From Bacillota bacterium (GTDB lineage: Bacteria; Bacillota; Clostridia; Christensenellales; Aristaeellaceae), in NCBI GenBank assembly GCA_023425025.1, contig JAFADG010000004.1, forward strand, positions 12,832 to 76,831: a stretch of 64,000 nucleotides of DNA. Direction: 5' to 3'. The notes beneath the pieces were generated by a model, which saw only the letters and a program-made list of their open reading frames with translations, was not told the DNA's origin and made no database searches. Shown one piece after another: positions 24,606 to 33,218 of the stretch. The translations under genes were made by a program, and so were the position numbers. Numbering within the stretch: position 1 is the stretch's first letter; each line of letters begins with the position of its first letter.

Positions 24606-25316
24606 TTATAGCTGAGGAAATGCAGCCTGGCATCCAGGTGCTTCCATACGGAAGATATATCCTTGCTCATATTCATACAGCATTCGGTGGGATATGGCGT
24701 CATACCAGGGATCGGGCCGTGTGAGCGGCACATATCCTGTAGGCACAAGACGGCGCAGGGATACGTCAAATCCCTCGTCGAAAAACGCATTGGCGATGTC
24801 GTCCAGCGTATGCATCTGCAATGGCGTAGCGCCATTTTCGTCAATCTGCCGCTTGATGCGGGGAAAGCTGGGGTTCCCGTTATAATCGGCGAAGGAGGTA
24901 TAATACACGCCACCGGGCTTCAGCGCACCCCGGACCTTTTGGGCATGGCCGCGCAAATCACGGATCAGATAGATCACGGAAATGCTGACCGCAAGATCAA
25001 ACTGCTCCCCAAGCTCCTGCGGCTCGCCGGTAGCAAAATAGGATAGAGGCAGGTCTCCCCTGCGGCCGTTTGCCACCGCGACGGATTGTGTTGCCAGATC
25101 GATCCCCAAGCCTTTTTGAAATGGACGTCGCGCATACAGATATCGCAGAAAGCCGCCCTGGTTGCAGCCGATATCCAGCACGCTGCATTTTGAAAGGTCC
25201 TTTTCCAGCATCGCATCCAGCACCTTTTTCCAGTGCGGCGCGTGCCCGTCCTCCATGATTTGTTCCGATTCGCCGGCCTTTTTCCACCATACGTCATACA
25301 ACGGTTCCTTGGTCAT
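24606..25316 (-). CDS. Class I SAM-dependent methyltransferase
   Basis: A 236-residue methyltransferase with motif I VLDIGCNQGGFLRYL (about residues 45-59), the acidic GLGIDLAT turn after strand 2, and ALKPGGVYYTSF as motif III. Start ATG (25316) follows AAAGGAG; an upstream extension of the frame runs through the operator and promoter and is rejected. It converges on the nitrogenase-like operon and carries the same GTTAG-N6-CTAAC operator, so it very probably belongs to the same pathway, perhaps modifying the imported ligand or the reduction product. The substrate is unknown; sequence does not show whether it is a small molecule. Confidence 0.9.
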   Translation of the reverse strand: MTKEPLYDVWWKKAGESEQIMEDGHAPHWKKVLDAMLEKDLSKCSVLDIGCNQGGFLRYLYARRPFQKGLGIDLATQSVAVANGRRGDLPLSYFATGEPQELGEQFDLAVSISVIYLIRDLRGHAQKVRGALKPGGVYYTSFADYNGNPSFPRIKRQIDENGATPLQMHTLDDIANAFFDEGFDVSLRRLVPTGYVPLTRPDPWYDAISHRMLYEYEQGYIFRMEAPGCQAAFPQL

Positions 25317-25333
25317 TTCATGCTCTCCTTTCC

Positions 25334-25357
25334 TATGGTTAGCTATAACTAACCATA
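25334..25357. promoter_or_regulatory. Palindromic operator copy 3 (GTTAG-N6-CTAAC), extended arms
   Basis: Perfect 9-base arms TATGGTTAG and CTAACCATA flank 6 bases. It covers the predicted transcription start of the methyltransferase and touches its -10, a classic repressor position. Inner arms and spacing match the two operators before the binding-protein gene. Confidence 0.72.
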
Positions 25358-25385
25358 GTATAATGGAAAAGCTGCCTTTCGTCAA
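25357..25385 (-). promoter_or_regulatory. Promoter of the methyltransferase gene
   Basis: On the minus strand TTGACG (25385-25380), a 17-base spacer and TATACT (25362-25357). Transcription would begin near 25350, inside the palindromic operator, about 34 bases before the start codon. Confidence 0.7.
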
Positions 25386-25566
25386 ACAAAACATATATGT
25401 TCTTGACATAAACGGACAATATGAGCATGACCATCGAAGATCATCATCCAGAAGTTCGCGCATTCGTTTTCGCTCATCCACTGGCCCAGCACATCCTTAT
25501 GGCCCGCCGGATCAATGCCCAGAACCGAGTATACGGCCTTGTTCCCGACCATTTTTCGCCGTATGT

Positions 25567-26418
25567 TTATCCGCTAATCTCCGTAGAAACCTTTTTGCGG
25601 TAGGACTGCGGTGTAATGGTGTAGCGCGCCTTGAAGCTTTGTATAAAGTTGTTGACGTTTGAAAAGCCCACCTGCATGGCAATGTCTTGGATTGTATCAT
25701 CGCCTGATTCCAGAAGTTTTCGCGCGTTGGCAAGTCTCAGATTGGTGAGGTACTTGCGCGGGCTCAAGCCGATTTGTTTTGTAAAACAATGTGTCAGATA
25801 GTTGGGGTGGACATAGTGCTGCTTCGCCATGTCCTGTATGGTGATTTGCTGGGCGTAGTGTTCGTCGATATAGTTATGTACTCTGGCAACCAAGGTGTTG
25901 TTGCTAGCGCCGTTCATTATGAAAAAATCAGGATGTTGACTGCGCAGTTCGCAAAACAAGAGGCTAAAGAGGCACCGAATGTGAAAATCCATGTTGAGGT
26001 TATCCGCGTCGTTTTGAAGCTGTACGGCTTCGATGCGCCCAAAAATTTTTTCGATGACCGCTTCCAATTTAGATACATTTAAAAACCGCGGAGTCGGCTC
26101 CTTTTCACCATCATCATTGAGGGTGTATGCCTGGAAGGGCGAGAGCAGAGAGGGTGCGTCAAGCCATACCGCCGCTTGATGCGCGGGGATGCTGATAAAA
26201 TACCTTTCATAGGGATATTCAACATTCTTTACACCGTGCTGGACGCCGCACGGCATGAAAATTAGCGTCTTGGGCGCAACCTTCACCGTTTTTACTACGC
26301 CTTGAGCCGTCGTGTAACAAAAATCATACGTACCACAGATACAATACGTAATTTCATATTCCGTATGAAAGTGCATAAAGAAATCTGGCAACTTGTGAAA
26401 ATGCCTATAAATGATCAT
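25567..26418 (-). CDS. AraC-family transcriptional regulator
   Basis: A 283-residue regulator with an N-terminal cupin (HFHTEYEITYCICGTYDF; LIFMPCGVQHGV) that likely binds a sugar, and a C-terminal double helix-turn-helix (ITIQDMAKQHYVHPNYLTHCFTKQIG; TIQDIAMQVGFSNVNNFIQSFKARY). ATG 26418 is preceded by AAGGAG. It is divergent from the permease-permease-binding protein-lyase-GH105 operon and is the obvious regulator of it. The 250 bases between it and the methyltransferase gene hold that gene's promoter and operator; I see no gene there. Confidence 0.92.
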   Translation of the reverse strand: MIIYRHFHKLPDFFMHFHTEYEITYCICGTYDFCYTTAQGVVKTVKVAPKTLIFMPCGVQHGVKNVEYPYERYFISIPAHQAAVWLDAPSLLSPFQAYTLNDDGEKEPTPRFLNVSKLEAVIEKIFGRIEAVQLQNDADNLNMDFHIRCLFSLLFCELRSQHPDFFIMNGASNNTLVARVHNYIDEHYAQQITIQDMAKQHYVHPNYLTHCFTKQIGLSPRKYLTNLRLANARKLLESGDDTIQDIAMQVGFSNVNNFIQSFKARYTITPQSYRKKVSTEISG

Positions 26419-26786
26419 AATTTACTCCTTGACAAGCGTCCTTTAAAGGCAGGCTTGTAAACTCAGTAATACGGCATGAAATTTTCGGGTAATGGCAAGG
26501 GCGCATTATATTAGATCAGGTATTATATACTGCGCAGTATTATTTTTTAGTATAGCAGTCTTCCGTCGGCCACACAAGTGTTTTCATAAATATTGAATGC
26601 TAAAAGTGTTTGGTAATATACAATGTGTATAAAGCAAGTCGAGCATGCCTGCTGCACCCAAATCCCAAGTTCTGCTTTCAAAGAGAGCAGAAAACAGATA
26701 TTTGTTTGTCGATTCCATATATCTTTTCGCTGATAATGCCTGTATTATAGGGGGTACAAAGCAAAGGGATATCGCATGGAAACGAG
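26419..26786. other. Divergent regulatory region with a 14-base palindrome
   Basis: 368 bases between the AraC gene and the divergent permease gene. At 26527-26540 lies ATACTGCGCAGTAT, a perfect palindrome set in AT-rich sequence, a possible regulator site. No convincing promoter pair or RNA gene was found; the open frames here are short and unlike known proteins. Confidence 0.45.
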
Positions 26787-27737
26787 ATGATAAGAAGCAT
26801 GAAAGTGATGGGTTCAGTGCGCCGGGGACAGCATTTTTCAAAATCCTTTCAGGAAGTTGTGCAACACAAATGGCTTTATGTGATGCTCATTATTCCGGTG
26901 GTACTGATTCTTCTCTTTTCGTACATGCCCATGGGTGGCGTTACGATTGCGTTCAAGGACTACAATATGTTCAAAGGGGTCTGGGGCAGTGATTGGGTAG
27001 GTCTCAAATACTTCAGGCAGGTTTTTTCCTTTACGCAGTTCTGGGATTCTGTGCGCAACATGCTGGTGCTCAACGTCGTAGGCCTTGTCCTTGGCTTTCC
27101 GGCACCGATCATTCTGGCACTGTTCCTCAACGAAATCAAGCAGCGCCATTTTAAAAAGACCGTTCAGACGGTCATGTACATGCCACACTTTATCTCATGG
27201 GTTGTCGTCGGCGGCATGATGTATCAGCTCTTCGCTTCATCGGGGTTGGTCAACAGCATCCTGCACATGTTCGGCGGGTCGAACGTTCCCTTCCTTTCAA
27301 GCAACGGCTGGTGGATATTCACCTATTTTTTTGTCGGCCTATGGAAGACGATCGGGTGGAACACCATCATCTACCTCTCCGCGATGACAGGCATCGACCA
27401 GCAGATTTACGAGGCGGCCAGAGTAGACGGCTGCTCCAGATTCCGCATGATGATCTCCATCACCTTGCCCAGCATCCTCAACACCGTCATGATTATGCTG
27501 ATCCTCGCCATTGGCGGCCTTGCCAGTATTGGGTTTGAACAACCCTTTGTCATGCAGAACAGCGTCGTCATGGAGATCGCGGACGTCGTATCAACCTACG
27601 TGTACCGCGTGGGTATTAGGCAGGCGAAGTTCAGCATCGGCACGGCGGTCGGCCTCGCACAATCGGTCATCAACTTTATCCTGGTGATTTCGGCCAATAC
27701 CATCAGCCGCCGCATCACAGGCGAGAGTATCTGGTAA
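26787..27737 (+). CDS. Sugar ABC transporter permease, LplB/UgpA-like
   Basis: A 316-residue permease with a first helix at about residues 29-50 (LYVMLIIPVVLILLFSYMPMGG) and the EAA loop IYEAARVDGCSRFRMMISITLPSI near residue 210. The start is not well marked: the ribosome site before ATG 26787 is weak, and ATG 26799 is an alternative. It is the first gene of the AraC-controlled operon and pairs with the permease gene 18 bases downstream. No ATPase gene is present. Confidence 0.9.
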   Translation: MIRSMKVMGSVRRGQHFSKSFQEVVQHKWLYVMLIIPVVLILLFSYMPMGGVTIAFKDYNMFKGVWGSDWVGLKYFRQVFSFTQFWDSVRNMLVLNVVGLVLGFPAPIILALFLNEIKQRHFKKTVQTVMYMPHFISWVVVGGMMYQLFASSGLVNSILHMFGGSNVPFLSSNGWWIFTYFFVGLWKTIGWNTIIYLSAMTGIDQQIYEAARVDGCSRFRMMISITLPSILNTVMIMLILAIGGLASIGFEQPFVMQNSVVMEIADVVSTYVYRVGIRQAKFSIGTAVGLAQSVINFILVISANTISRRITGESIW

Positions 27738-27755
27738 AGGAGGGGGGTACACATT

Positions 27756-28628
27756 ATGAGAGAGTCCAGAGGAGACCGTATATTTAATGGATTTACCATC
27801 AGCGTCGTCATTCTGGTCGCGCTTGTCTGCCTGCTTCCTTTCCTATACATCGTCGCAGTGTCGTTTTCCGGCAAGAACGCTGTGCTGCGCAGTGAAGTTT
27901 TCCTGTGGCCGGTCGAGTTCGATCTTAAGGCGTACAAGGCGGTGTTCAACTCCAGCTCGCTGATACGCTCCATGTGGTTTACCATAGGGCTTACGGCCGT
28001 CTATACGTTCATCAGCCTTTTTGTAACCGTCCTGTGTGCCTATCCACTCTCGCGCTCCTATCTTGTCATGCGCAAGCCGTTGATGGTGTACGTCCTGCTC
28101 ACGATGTATTTTTCAGGCGGCATGATTCCGATATTTCTAAACATCAACGATTTAGGCCTCATCGATTCACCGTGGGCGCTGATACTGCCCAGTTGCCTGT
28201 CCATTTACAACATGATCCTGATGCGAAGTTTCTTCGTTGGCATGCCAAAGGAGCTGGAAGAATCCGCCTTTGTCGACGGTGCAAATGATATGGTCGTCCT
28301 ATGGCGTATTATTCTTCCGCTTTCCAAAGCAGCGCTTGCGACGATCGGCCTGTTCTACGCGGTATCCCGGTGGAATGGGTTTATGGATTCACTGCTCTAC
28401 ATCAACGATGAATCCATGTATACGGTTCAGGTGCGTCTGCGTCAACTGATTCAGGCAAGTCAAGTTACACAGATGATGGAAGACGTTCCGGAATACAAAA
28501 CCGACCTGATCGGCGAGACCATAAAATCAGCGTGTTTGGTCTTCAGCATGATCCCCATCATCATCCTTTACCCCTGGCTGCAAAAGTACTTTGTCAAGGG
28601 CGTTATGATCGGGTCGATCAAGGGTTAG
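27756..28628 (+). CDS. Sugar ABC transporter permease, LplC/YtcP-like
   Basis: A 290-residue permease, partner of the previous gene. Visible are the first helix ISVVILVALVCLLPFLYIVA, the EAA loop ELEESAFVDGANDMVVLWRI and the C-terminal YPWLQKYFVKGVMIGSIKG typical of LplC-type proteins. AAGGAGGGG precedes ATG 27756. Confidence 0.92.
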   Translation: MRESRGDRIFNGFTISVVILVALVCLLPFLYIVAVSFSGKNAVLRSEVFLWPVEFDLKAYKAVFNSSSLIRSMWFTIGLTAVYTFISLFVTVLCAYPLSRSYLVMRKPLMVYVLLTMYFSGGMIPIFLNINDLGLIDSPWALILPSCLSIYNMILMRSFFVGMPKELEESAFVDGANDMVVLWRIILPLSKAALATIGLFYAVSRWNGFMDSLLYINDESMYTVQVRLRQLIQASQVTQMMEDVPEYKTDLIGETIKSACLVFSMIPIIILYPWLQKYFVKGVMIGSIKG

Positions 28629-28630
28629 TC

Positions 28631-28648
28631 ATGCCGCGGATGCGGCAT
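28631..28648 (+). other. Short stem-loop before binding-protein gene
   Basis: ATGCCGC and GCGGCAT pair around GGAT directly after the permease stop and 26 bases before the next start. It may mark an mRNA processing or attenuation point. Confidence 0.35.
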
Positions 28649-28674
28649 AGAAATATCATCAAGGAGGAAGAAAG

Positions 28675-30246
28675 ATGAAACGGTTACTCAGTGTAATGTT
28701 GGCCTTGGTACTCCTGCTGGGCGTGATGCCCATGTCGGCTATGGCAGGCGACATGATCACCCTCAAGGTTGGTGTGTATGAACGCGGCAACACCACCAAC
28801 ACCTACGGCACCGCGACGGACAATTACTGGACGCGCTGGGTGCAGAAGGAATTTGGCGATCCCAACAACATCAAACTCGAATATATCCCGATCCCCCGTG
28901 CCGAAGACACCGCGAAGATTAATACCATGATGGCTTCCGGCACCGCGCCTGATATCATCTTTTCCTACGACACAAACATGATCCTTGGCTACGGCCGTGA
29001 CGGCGGCTTGACGGATCTGGGTGATCTGATTGAGCAGTATGGCCCCAATATCAAGGAAAACCTCAAGGCCTCCCTGCCCTACGGCGTGTACAAGGGCACG
29101 CAGTACGCAGTTCCCGCGCTGCGTTCGATGATCGGCCGCTACACCAATTTCATCCGCAAGGATTGGCTGGATGCGAAGGGCATTGAGCTTGAAGTGAACG
29201 AAAACGGCTACTATCACATGAGCGTTGAAGATTACGAAAAGCTCGTGTACGACGCAAAGTCCTGGGACATCGACCAGACGGGTATGGAAATGTACCCCGT
29301 TGGCTTGGCTGGCGCGCACTACGCGACACAGACCCTGCCCCTCATCTTCGCGTTTGTTGACAAAGCGCAAGTGACGGAAGAAATGGTCGCCTCCACGCCG
29401 CAGATGATGTGGCCTGGCTTCAAGGAAGGTGTTCGTTTCCTCAATAAGCTTTACAACGACAAGCTCATTGATCCTGACTTCATGGTTGACACCGACACGG
29501 CGCTCCCTTCGCTCAACGCGATGGTCTCCACAGGCCGCACGCTTTCCATGCCGCAGGATGACATGTACAAGGACGGCATCATCGCCCTGTACGAAACCAA
29601 GCCTGAAGCGGAGTTTGTGGGCCTGCAGATCGACAACATCCACGGCGAGCAGATCATAAACGTCTACCAGCCTATCGGTATGTTCCTCGCGGTACCCGCG
29701 ACCTGCAAAAACCCGGAAGCGGCTGTCAAGTACATTGACTTCCTGGCGGATATTGACACCTACAAGGTGCTCGCCCATGGCTTTGAAGGCATCCACTACA
29801 ATGTGGTTGACGGCGAACCCCAAGTGATTGCATACACCGAAGAGCAGATCAAAACCGGCGAGGGCCTTGAGCGCATCACTTGCGGCGATATGAACCTCGC
29901 GTATAACGGTTCCCCGCTTGGCTACAAAAATGTTCCGTCCAAGCCCACTGTCCCGTACATCCGGGCTGCTGAACTCTATGACATCACCCGTGAAATGAGC
30001 AAGGTTGGCGGCGTTGCAGATTACTTCTTTGCCGGAATCAAGACCGAAGCTCAGGAAATGTACGAAGGCTTGATTACCAACCTGGACGACAAGCATCCCC
30101 TGGCGATGCTCATCTCAGCGCCCGCCGATCAGTTCGACGCGCTATACGATGCCGAAATAAACAAGTGGCTCGAGCAGGGCGGACAGGAAATCATCGACCA
30201 GAAGCTCGAGCTGTACAAAGAGCTGGAAGCTGCCAAAGCGCAGTAA
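28675..30246 (+). CDS. Extracellular solute-binding protein of sugar ABC importer
   Basis: A 523-residue secreted binding protein with a classical signal peptide (MKRLLSVMLALVLLLGVMPMSAMA, cleavage after AMA). The mature part starts with a strand-like TLKVGVYERG and contains IMASGTAPDIIFSYDTN-like text (MMASGTAPDIIF, residues about 83-94) typical of LplA-class proteins. No lipobox is present. AAGGAGG precedes ATG 28675. Unusually for this operon type it is encoded after the permeases. It delivers oligosaccharide for the two enzymes downstream. Confidence 0.9.
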   Translation: MKRLLSVMLALVLLLGVMPMSAMAGDMITLKVGVYERGNTTNTYGTATDNYWTRWVQKEFGDPNNIKLEYIPIPRAEDTAKINTMMASGTAPDIIFSYDTNMILGYGRDGGLTDLGDLIEQYGPNIKENLKASLPYGVYKGTQYAVPALRSMIGRYTNFIRKDWLDAKGIELEVNENGYYHMSVEDYEKLVYDAKSWDIDQTGMEMYPVGLAGAHYATQTLPLIFAFVDKAQVTEEMVASTPQMMWPGFKEGVRFLNKLYNDKLIDPDFMVDTDTALPSLNAMVSTGRTLSMPQDDMYKDGIIALYETKPEAEFVGLQIDNIHGEQIINVYQPIGMFLAVPATCKNPEAAVKYIDFLADIDTYKVLAHGFEGIHYNVVDGEPQVIAYTEEQIKTGEGLERITCGDMNLAYNGSPLGYKNVPSKPTVPYIRAAELYDITREMSKVGGVADYFFAGIKTEAQEMYEGLITNLDDKHPLAMLISAPADQFDALYDAEINKWLEQGGQEIIDQKLELYKELEAAKAQ

Positions 30247-30278
30247 ACAATGTATACCATCTGCCTTGAATAAAGGCC

Positions 30279-30306
30279 GGGAGGGCACGGCATGCTGTGC
30301 CCTCCC
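30279..30306 (+). terminator. Stem-loop after binding-protein gene
   Basis: GGGAGGGCAC and GTGCCCTCCC form a perfect 10-pair stem around 8 bases. There is no T tract, so a partial terminator or RNA 3'-end stabiliser between the binding protein and the enzyme genes is likely. Confidence 0.55.
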
Positions 30307-30409
30307 ACTATGTTCAAAAGCATGTTAAGCACGTCAAATTTATCTTTTTTATTGATTTTACACGGATTCAGCAATGATTAAGCGACGCAACGATGAGGTG
30401 ACATACGCT

Positions 30410-32962
30410 ATGAAATCGGAAAACCTTTTTTGTCGAACCATTGATAAAGCGCAAATGATCCGTCCCTTTCTCGTAACTGGCGTGCTGGAAAAGGACTACA
30501 AAGGCGGGCGCACACGCGACGACTTTGTAGGCGGCCTTGAAGACGCGATGCGTGATGCTGAGCAAGTATTCTCCAAGAATGTTGCCTACCGGGAGATGGA
30601 TACCTTTGACCTTTGCGGCATGAAGGGCCAGTGGCGCTTTTCGACCGTGGACGCCCCGCAGTACGCTGATGGACACTACTACATCATGGAAAAAGTGGGC
30701 CTTATGCCGGTGTATACTGTGCTTGAAAGTGAAATCGAGCAGACAGTAACCATCCGTTTCAATGCAAAGCGCGTATGCGTTTTCTTAAACGGTGAGACTG
30801 TCCTTAACAATAGTGACCTGCATGAAAGAAAGACAGAGCGCATCTACGTCTTTGAACACGCGCAAAAGCACATGTTTGAAGACGTGCAGATGAAGCTTTC
30901 AAAAGGTGAAAACCGTCTGGTTGTGCTCATGGGCTGCGTAGGGCGCGGCACAGGCATGAGCTTCAGCATGGAATTGCTGGGGTGCGATGCACCCATTACC
31001 GCGCGCGTTCCGCTCAGCATCAAGGAAGAGGAGCGGGCGGAAACCGCAAAGAGCCAGATGGAAACGTATTTGGTGGATGACTGCTGGAAGACGGGGGAGG
31101 CACCCCGCGTTCACGTCGGCGGCGTGCCGCTTTCCGGCTGCACTGTAAGCATCCAGGTTTTTAAAAGCGATAAAAAAGGCGCGACAGGCGACAAGGTGAC
31201 AGAACAGCTGCCTGTAACCCAGAGCGACACGACGCTGCCTGCTGATCTGCCTGCGGGGGAATACAAGGTGGAGTTTAGCTGGGTGTTGAAAGAAGGCACG
31301 CTGCTGTCCAAACAGGAGCAGAGCTTTGCCGTTTTCGAAATCCGCAAGGCCCTGCCGGGCTATGAGAACTTTGGCCGTCGTCGGCAGATCATGCTGGAAG
31401 AACTCGCAAACCAGGGCAATCCGCTGGCGCTCTACCGCCTTGGACGGCATGACGAAATACCGCAGGAGCGCGTTTTCGGGATGTGCGATCAGGTACTCAA
31501 GCGCGCGGACTGCGCCGACTTTGAACTGCTTCCGCTTCTGTGGCTCGTGTGGGAGGACCGCGAGGATCGCCGCATGAGCGAGGTCCTGCACAATCGTATT
31601 CGAGAGGCGGCTGTTAATTTCCGCTACTGGGTGGACGAGCCAGGAACCTCCTCGATGTTCTACTGCTCGGAAAACCACCGCGTCGGCTTCCACGTCTGTG
31701 AGTATCTGGCGGGTCTCCTGTACCCCAGAGACATGTTCACCAACTGCGAGCAAAACGGCATGTATCACTCCATGAAGGGGCGCATGCACCTGATGGAGTG
31801 GCTGGAGCAGCGCTGCCGCTTTGGCTTTGACGAGCCGTTATCCGACAGCTATATGCCGGTGACGCTCTCGGCGCTGCTGGTGCTGCGCGAGGTACTGCCG
31901 TGGGAGGAATATCCCCTGCGCAACATGGTTAACGTGCTGCTTGACTTCATGACGTTTATCTTCGCTGCTGGCAGCTTTGACGGCGTTATGGCGACCCCGC
32001 GAGGGCGCAGCTACAACCGTCCACTCCGAAGTGGCTACTTCAGCGGCATCGGCGGCATCTTCTGGATGATGTTTGGCAACGGCCCGGCGAGCAGGAGCGC
32101 CATACACGACGAACTGGCCTTTAGCTATTACGTGCCGCCCAAGGGTCTGTGCGCGCTGGCTGAGGACTTTGCGCCTGCGACCTTCACCTACAAGCAGGGC
32201 CTCATGCATTTTGATAAGCATAACGCGGACTTCACTATCCGCCGCACGAAGGATTACGTAATCAGCGGCGTCCGTGACCACAACGTAGGTATGTGCGATA
32301 TGCACTTCATCTCCGCGATGATCGTGCTTCGCGACGACGTGCTGATTCATTTCTCCGCCCCCAACAACATGGCGGAGGGCAGCGGTTTGCGCCCGGACTA
32401 CTGGGCGGGTCAGGCGTTCCTTCCACGCGTGCTGATGACGGGCAGAACCTTGGCTGTCATTTGGCATGACGTCAAGGATGCCAACATATGGATGACGCAC
32501 TGCCACTTTAATGCCCGCAAGTTTGACGAGGTGGTCACGAAAGATGGCTGGACATTTGGACGCAAGGGTGACGGCTATGTGGCCATTTATTCGACAGTGC
32601 CGCACACCATAAACACGCAAGGCAATTACGCCGGACGCGAGCTTGTCTGCCCGGGCAACGAGGTCATCTGGTTGGCGGAATGCGGCAGTCAGGAAGAGGA
32701 CGGCAGCTTTGAGACGTTCATGGGGTGCATCACAGCCGCTCAGAAGTGGCAGGACGACAAGGGCTATCACCTCAATTCACCCAAAAGCGGCCTGATCGAG
32801 TTTGGCCTCACCGAGGGCTTTACGGTAGACCGTGTGGACGTACCGATCGAGCAATACACGGCGAAGAGCCCGTATCTTACATCCCGCTTTGGCAGCGGCC
32901 GTTTTACGTACGACTGCCATGGCTTCAAGGAAACACATTGGACTTTCCCGGCGAGTGAATGA
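30410..32962 (+). CDS. Large cytoplasmic carbohydrate-active protein, polysaccharide lyase-like architecture
   Basis: An 850-residue protein without signal peptide. The first 200 residues look like a beta-sandwich (MKGQWRFSTVDAP; VCVFLNGETVLNN), the middle (about 330-620) is helical with a toroid-like SFDGVMATPRGRSYNRP and GIGGIFWMMFGNGP, and the C-terminal third is beta-rich (HFDKHNADFTIRRTKDYVISGVRDHN). This order resembles toroid-plus-beta-sandwich lyases and heparinase-type enzymes, but I do not recognise the family. ATG 30410 is chosen for the GAGGTG site 9 bases upstream. It sits between a sugar-binding protein and a GH105 enzyme, so a role in breaking uronic-acid oligosaccharides is plausible. 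Confidence 0.6.
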   Translation: MKSENLFCRTIDKAQMIRPFLVTGVLEKDYKGGRTRDDFVGGLEDAMRDAEQVFSKNVAYREMDTFDLCGMKGQWRFSTVDAPQYADGHYYIMEKVGLMPVYTVLESEIEQTVTIRFNAKRVCVFLNGETVLNNSDLHERKTERIYVFEHAQKHMFEDVQMKLSKGENRLVVLMGCVGRGTGMSFSMELLGCDAPITARVPLSIKEEERAETAKSQMETYLVDDCWKTGEAPRVHVGGVPLSGCTVSIQVFKSDKKGATGDKVTEQLPVTQSDTTLPADLPAGEYKVEFSWVLKEGTLLSKQEQSFAVFEIRKALPGYENFGRRRQIMLEELANQGNPLALYRLGRHDEIPQERVFGMCDQVLKRADCADFELLPLLWLVWEDREDRRMSEVLHNRIREAAVNFRYWVDEPGTSSMFYCSENHRVGFHVCEYLAGLLYPRDMFTNCEQNGMYHSMKGRMHLMEWLEQRCRFGFDEPLSDSYMPVTLSALLVLREVLPWEEYPLRNMVNVLLDFMTFIFAAGSFDGVMATPRGRSYNRPLRSGYFSGIGGIFWMMFGNGPASRSAIHDELAFSYYVPPKGLCALAEDFAPATFTYKQGLMHFDKHNADFTIRRTKDYVISGVRDHNVGMCDMHFISAMIVLRDDVLIHFSAPNNMAEGSGLRPDYWAGQAFLPRVLMTGRTLAVIWHDVKDANIWMTHCHFNARKFDEVVTKDGWTFGRKGDGYVAIYSTVPHTINTQGNYAGRELVCPGNEVIWLAECGSQEEDGSFETFMGCITAAQKWQDDKGYHLNSPKSGLIEFGLTEGFTVDRVDVPIEQYTAKSPYLTSRFGSGRFTYDCHGFKETHWTFPASE

Positions 32963-33119
32963 ACGTAAACTTTTTGCGCATCACTTCCGGGCGCATTTCT
33001 TTCCTTTGCTTATGCATTTATGCGGCTAAAGAACAGTCAGGCTGAAGCTCTTTATGGCTAGAAGTTAATCCAGTATCCTGAAACGCCGAAAAGGCGCGAA
33101 AATGAAGGCTGCACTTACA

Positions 33120-33160
33120 ATGGGTAACTCGCCGCCAGTTGCCGCCGGCGAGTTACCCAT
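33120..33160 (+). other. Long perfect inverted repeat between lyase-like and GH105 genes
   Basis: 15-base perfect arms (33120-33134 and 33146-33160, ATGGGTAACTCGCCG and its complement) surround 11 bases. No T tract follows. It lies 59 bases before the GH105 start and could act as an RNA stem controlling expression or stability. The rest of the 256-base gap shows nothing else. Confidence 0.6.
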
Positions 33161-33218
33161 ACATGCGGTAAGCGCTACTTCGCATGATCTTTTTGGGTCT
33201 TTGAAGGAGGAAAAACAA

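Noticed and set aside
28684..30096. 470-residue minus-strand open frame
   Set aside because: Antisense to a clear binding-protein gene with signal peptide; the translation has no recognisable domains.
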